A stretch of 64,000 bases of DNA from Lachnospiraceae bacterium (GTDB lineage Bacteria > Bacillota > Clostridia > Lachnospirales > Lachnospiraceae). Shown here in pieces: positions 62,501-64,000 of this stretch (positions are counted from its first letter, which is position 1; every line of letters starts with the position of its first letter). The notes under the pieces are model-generated. The model did no database searches. It was not told where the DNA came from and was given only the letters and a program-made list of their open reading frames with translations. The translations under genes were made by a program, and so were the position numbers. The stretch is from contig JAFYMC010000022.1 of the NCBI GenBank assembly GCA_017556805.1, positions 19,797-83,796 on the forward strand, written 5' to 3'.

Positions 62501-64000
62501 TTACTTACCGTTCTTTGCTGCAAGAACCTTATCCTGTACGCTCTTCGGCACCTGCTCGTAGGTGGAGAAGAACATGGAGTAAGCACCACGACCCTGGGTC
62601 TTGGAACGAAGGGTGGTGGAGTAACCGAACATCTCAGCGAGCGGAACGAACGCACGAATTAACTTCGTACCGTTGATGTCCTCGGAGCCTTCGATACGAC
62701 CACGACGGGAGCTGATATCACCGATAACATCACCCATGTAATCTTCCGGAACGGTAACTTCTACTCTCATGATCGGCTCTAAGAGTACCGGAGCTGCCTT
62801 CTGCATAGCTTCCTTGAATGCCATGGAACCGGAAATCTTGAACGCCATTTCGTTGGAGTCTACTTCGTGGTAAGAACCATCGTAGCAGTTTGCCTTAACG
62901 CCGAGAACCGGGAATCCACCAAGGATACCACACTTCATAGCTTCTTCAATACCAGCCTGAACAGCCGGGATATATTCCTTCGGAATTGCACCGCCGACAA
63001 CCGTGTTCTCGAACTCGAAGGTCTTCTCGCCGTTTACGTCCATCGGGGAGAAAATAACCTTACAGTGTCCGTACTGACCACGACCACCGGACTGCTTTGC
63101 ATACTTGGAATCGATATTAACTTCCTTCGTAATACCTTCCTTATATGCTACCTGCGGAGCACCAACGTTTGCTTCAACGTGGAACTCTCTTAACAGACGG
63201 TCAACGATAATTTCAAGGTGAAGCTCACCCATACCTGCGATAATCGTCTGTCCGGTCTCCTCATTGGTGGATACACGGAAGGTCGGATCTTCTTCAGCAA
63301 GCTTTGCAAGTGCTTCGCCCATCTTGTCCTGACCAGCCTTGGTCTTCGGCTCGATAGCAATATCGATAACCGGTTCCGGGAACTCCATGGACTCAAGGAT
63401 TACCGGGAACTTTTCATCACAGATGGTATCACCGGTAGTAGTAAACTTGAAGCCTACTGCTGCAGCGATATCACCGGAGTAAACCTTTTCAAGGTCTTCT
63501 CTCTTATTAGCGTGCATCTGGAGAATACGTCCTACACGCTCCTTCTTATTCTTCGTAGCATTCAGTACGTAAGAACCAGCGTTCATCGTACCGGAGTATA
63601 CACGGAAGAATGCTAACTTACCAACAAACGGGTCAGCCATGATCTTGAATGCAAGTGCTGCAAACGGCTCATCATCGGAAGACTTTCTGGTAACTTCGTT
63701 ACCGTCTTCATCTACACCCTTGATGTCCGGTACGTCGGTCGGAGCCGGCAAGTACTCTAAAACCGCATCAAGAAGCTTCTGAACACCCTTATTTCTGTAT
63801 GCGGAACCACAGCAAACCGGAATGGTCTGACAGTTGATGGTTGCATTTCTGAGCGCCTTCTTTAACTGTGCCATGGACGGCTCGTTACCCTCAAGATACA
63901 TCTCAAGGAGCTCATCATCGGTCTCACAGATTTTCTCAATTAACTCTGCACGATACAACTCTGCATCGTCCTTCATGTCAGCCGGAACGTCGGTAACATC
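62501..64000 (-). CDS. fusA: Elongation factor G, 5' partial
   Basis: About 500 C-terminal residues are visible; the frame is open through the right edge, so the true start is outside. The visible part covers the end of the G domain, domain II ([20 protein letters not shown]), domain III, domain IV with [10 protein letters not shown], and domain V ([19 protein letters not shown]). The protein moves tRNAs and mRNA on the ribosome after peptide-bond formation. It precedes tuf by 157 nt in the usual str-operon order. Confidence 0.98.
   Translation of the reverse strand, partial: DVTDVPADMKDDAELYRAELIEKICETDDELLEMYLEGNEPSMAQLKKALRNATINCQTIPVCCGSAYRNKGVQKLLDAVLEYLPAPTDVPDIKGVDEDGNEVTRKSSDDEPFAALAFKIMADPFVGKLAFFRVYSGTMNAGSYVLNATKNKKERVGRILQMHANKREDLEKVYSGDIAAAVGFKFTTTGDTICDEKFPVILESMEFPEPVIDIAIEPKTKAGQDKMGEALAKLAEEDPTFRVSTNEETGQTIIAGMGELHLEIIVDRLLREFHVEANVGAPQVAYKEGITKEVNIDSKYAKQSGGRGQYGHCKVIFSPMDVNGEKTFEFENTVVGGAIPKEYIPAVQAGIEEAMKCGILGGFPVLGVKANCYDGSYHEVDSNEMAFKISGSMAFKEAMQKAAPVLLEPIMRVEVTVPEDYMGDVIGDISSRRGRIEGSEDINGTKLIRAFVPLAEMFGYSTTLRSKTQGRGAYSMFFSTYEQVPKSVQDKVLAAKNGK

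Overview
The window looks like a chromosomal segment of an anaerobic, low-to-mid GC Firmicute of class Clostridia, most likely a gut or rumen Lachnospiraceae. The basis is family-level recognition: near-universal AGGAGG ribosome sites, T-box leaders on both aminoacyl-tRNA synthetase genes, a PurF homologue lacking the catalytic cysteine, GT2-LicD glycan genes, a Gly/Cys-rich 'chorion-like' protein, LacI-sensor diguanylate cyclases and many AraC-type sugar regulators. I see no phage, plasmid, transposase, CRISPR, rRNA or tRNA genes.

Layout. 0-3.3 kb: a 5'-truncated XRE-response regulator fusion, a Cof-type HAD phosphatase, an APH-like kinase and a zinc-phospholipase-C-like protein. 3.4-6.6 kb: a BlaI/BlaR1-type pair behind a strong promoter with two identical operator dyads. 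6.7-11.1 kb: the PurF-like gene and a metal-resistance operon (SmtB/CadC repressor, free HMA metallochaperone, P1B-ATPase) with a clear operator. 11.1-19.2 kb: a subtilase, threonine aldolase, GH27 alpha-galactosidase with a convergent AraC regulator, a Nudix hydrolase, and thrS under a T-box. 19.2-33 kb: an orphan sugar-binding lipoprotein, two tandem zinc-ribbon membrane paralogues, a PocR-sensor pseudokinase/EAL operon, a Nudix gene, tyrS under a T-box, two hypotheticals, a collagen-like HtrA protease and a hybrid histidine kinase. 33-39.4 kb: a cytoplasmic GH13 enzyme, a GNAT gene and two tandem LacI-sensor GGDEF proteins. 39.4-44.2 kb: a surface-glycan operon (GT2-LicD, LicD, UDPGP-type pyrophosphorylase, flavin reductase). 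44.3-47 kb: the Gly/Cys-rich protein and a polar amino-acid ABC importer. 47-51 kb: a MerR-methyltransferase fusion, NudC-like hydrolase, acetyltransferase and a PASTA-like membrane protein. 51-56.4 kb: GPH symporter, GH2 glycosidase and divergent AraC regulator. 56.4-60.9 kb: a chemoreceptor, an AraC-APH fusion and a DUF3592-like membrane protein. 61-64 kb: tuf and the 3' two thirds of fusA.

How it works together. The window is rich in sensing. Cyclic-di-GMP synthesis (two soluble sugar-sensor cyclases) and breakdown (EAL protein coupled to a PocR pseudokinase) lie within 17 kb of each other, alongside a hybrid kinase and a chemoreceptor. Three glycoside hydrolase loci (GH27, GH13, GH2) are cytoplasmic, which implies import of oligosaccharides before cleavage. 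Several genes are unusual fusions of a DNA-binding domain with an enzyme or receiver domain (XRE-REC, MerR-methyltransferase, AraC-APH). Intergenic DNA carries several palindromic elements, two of them pairs of inverted terminator-like hairpins. Most genes between 18 kb and 62 kb lie on the minus strand.
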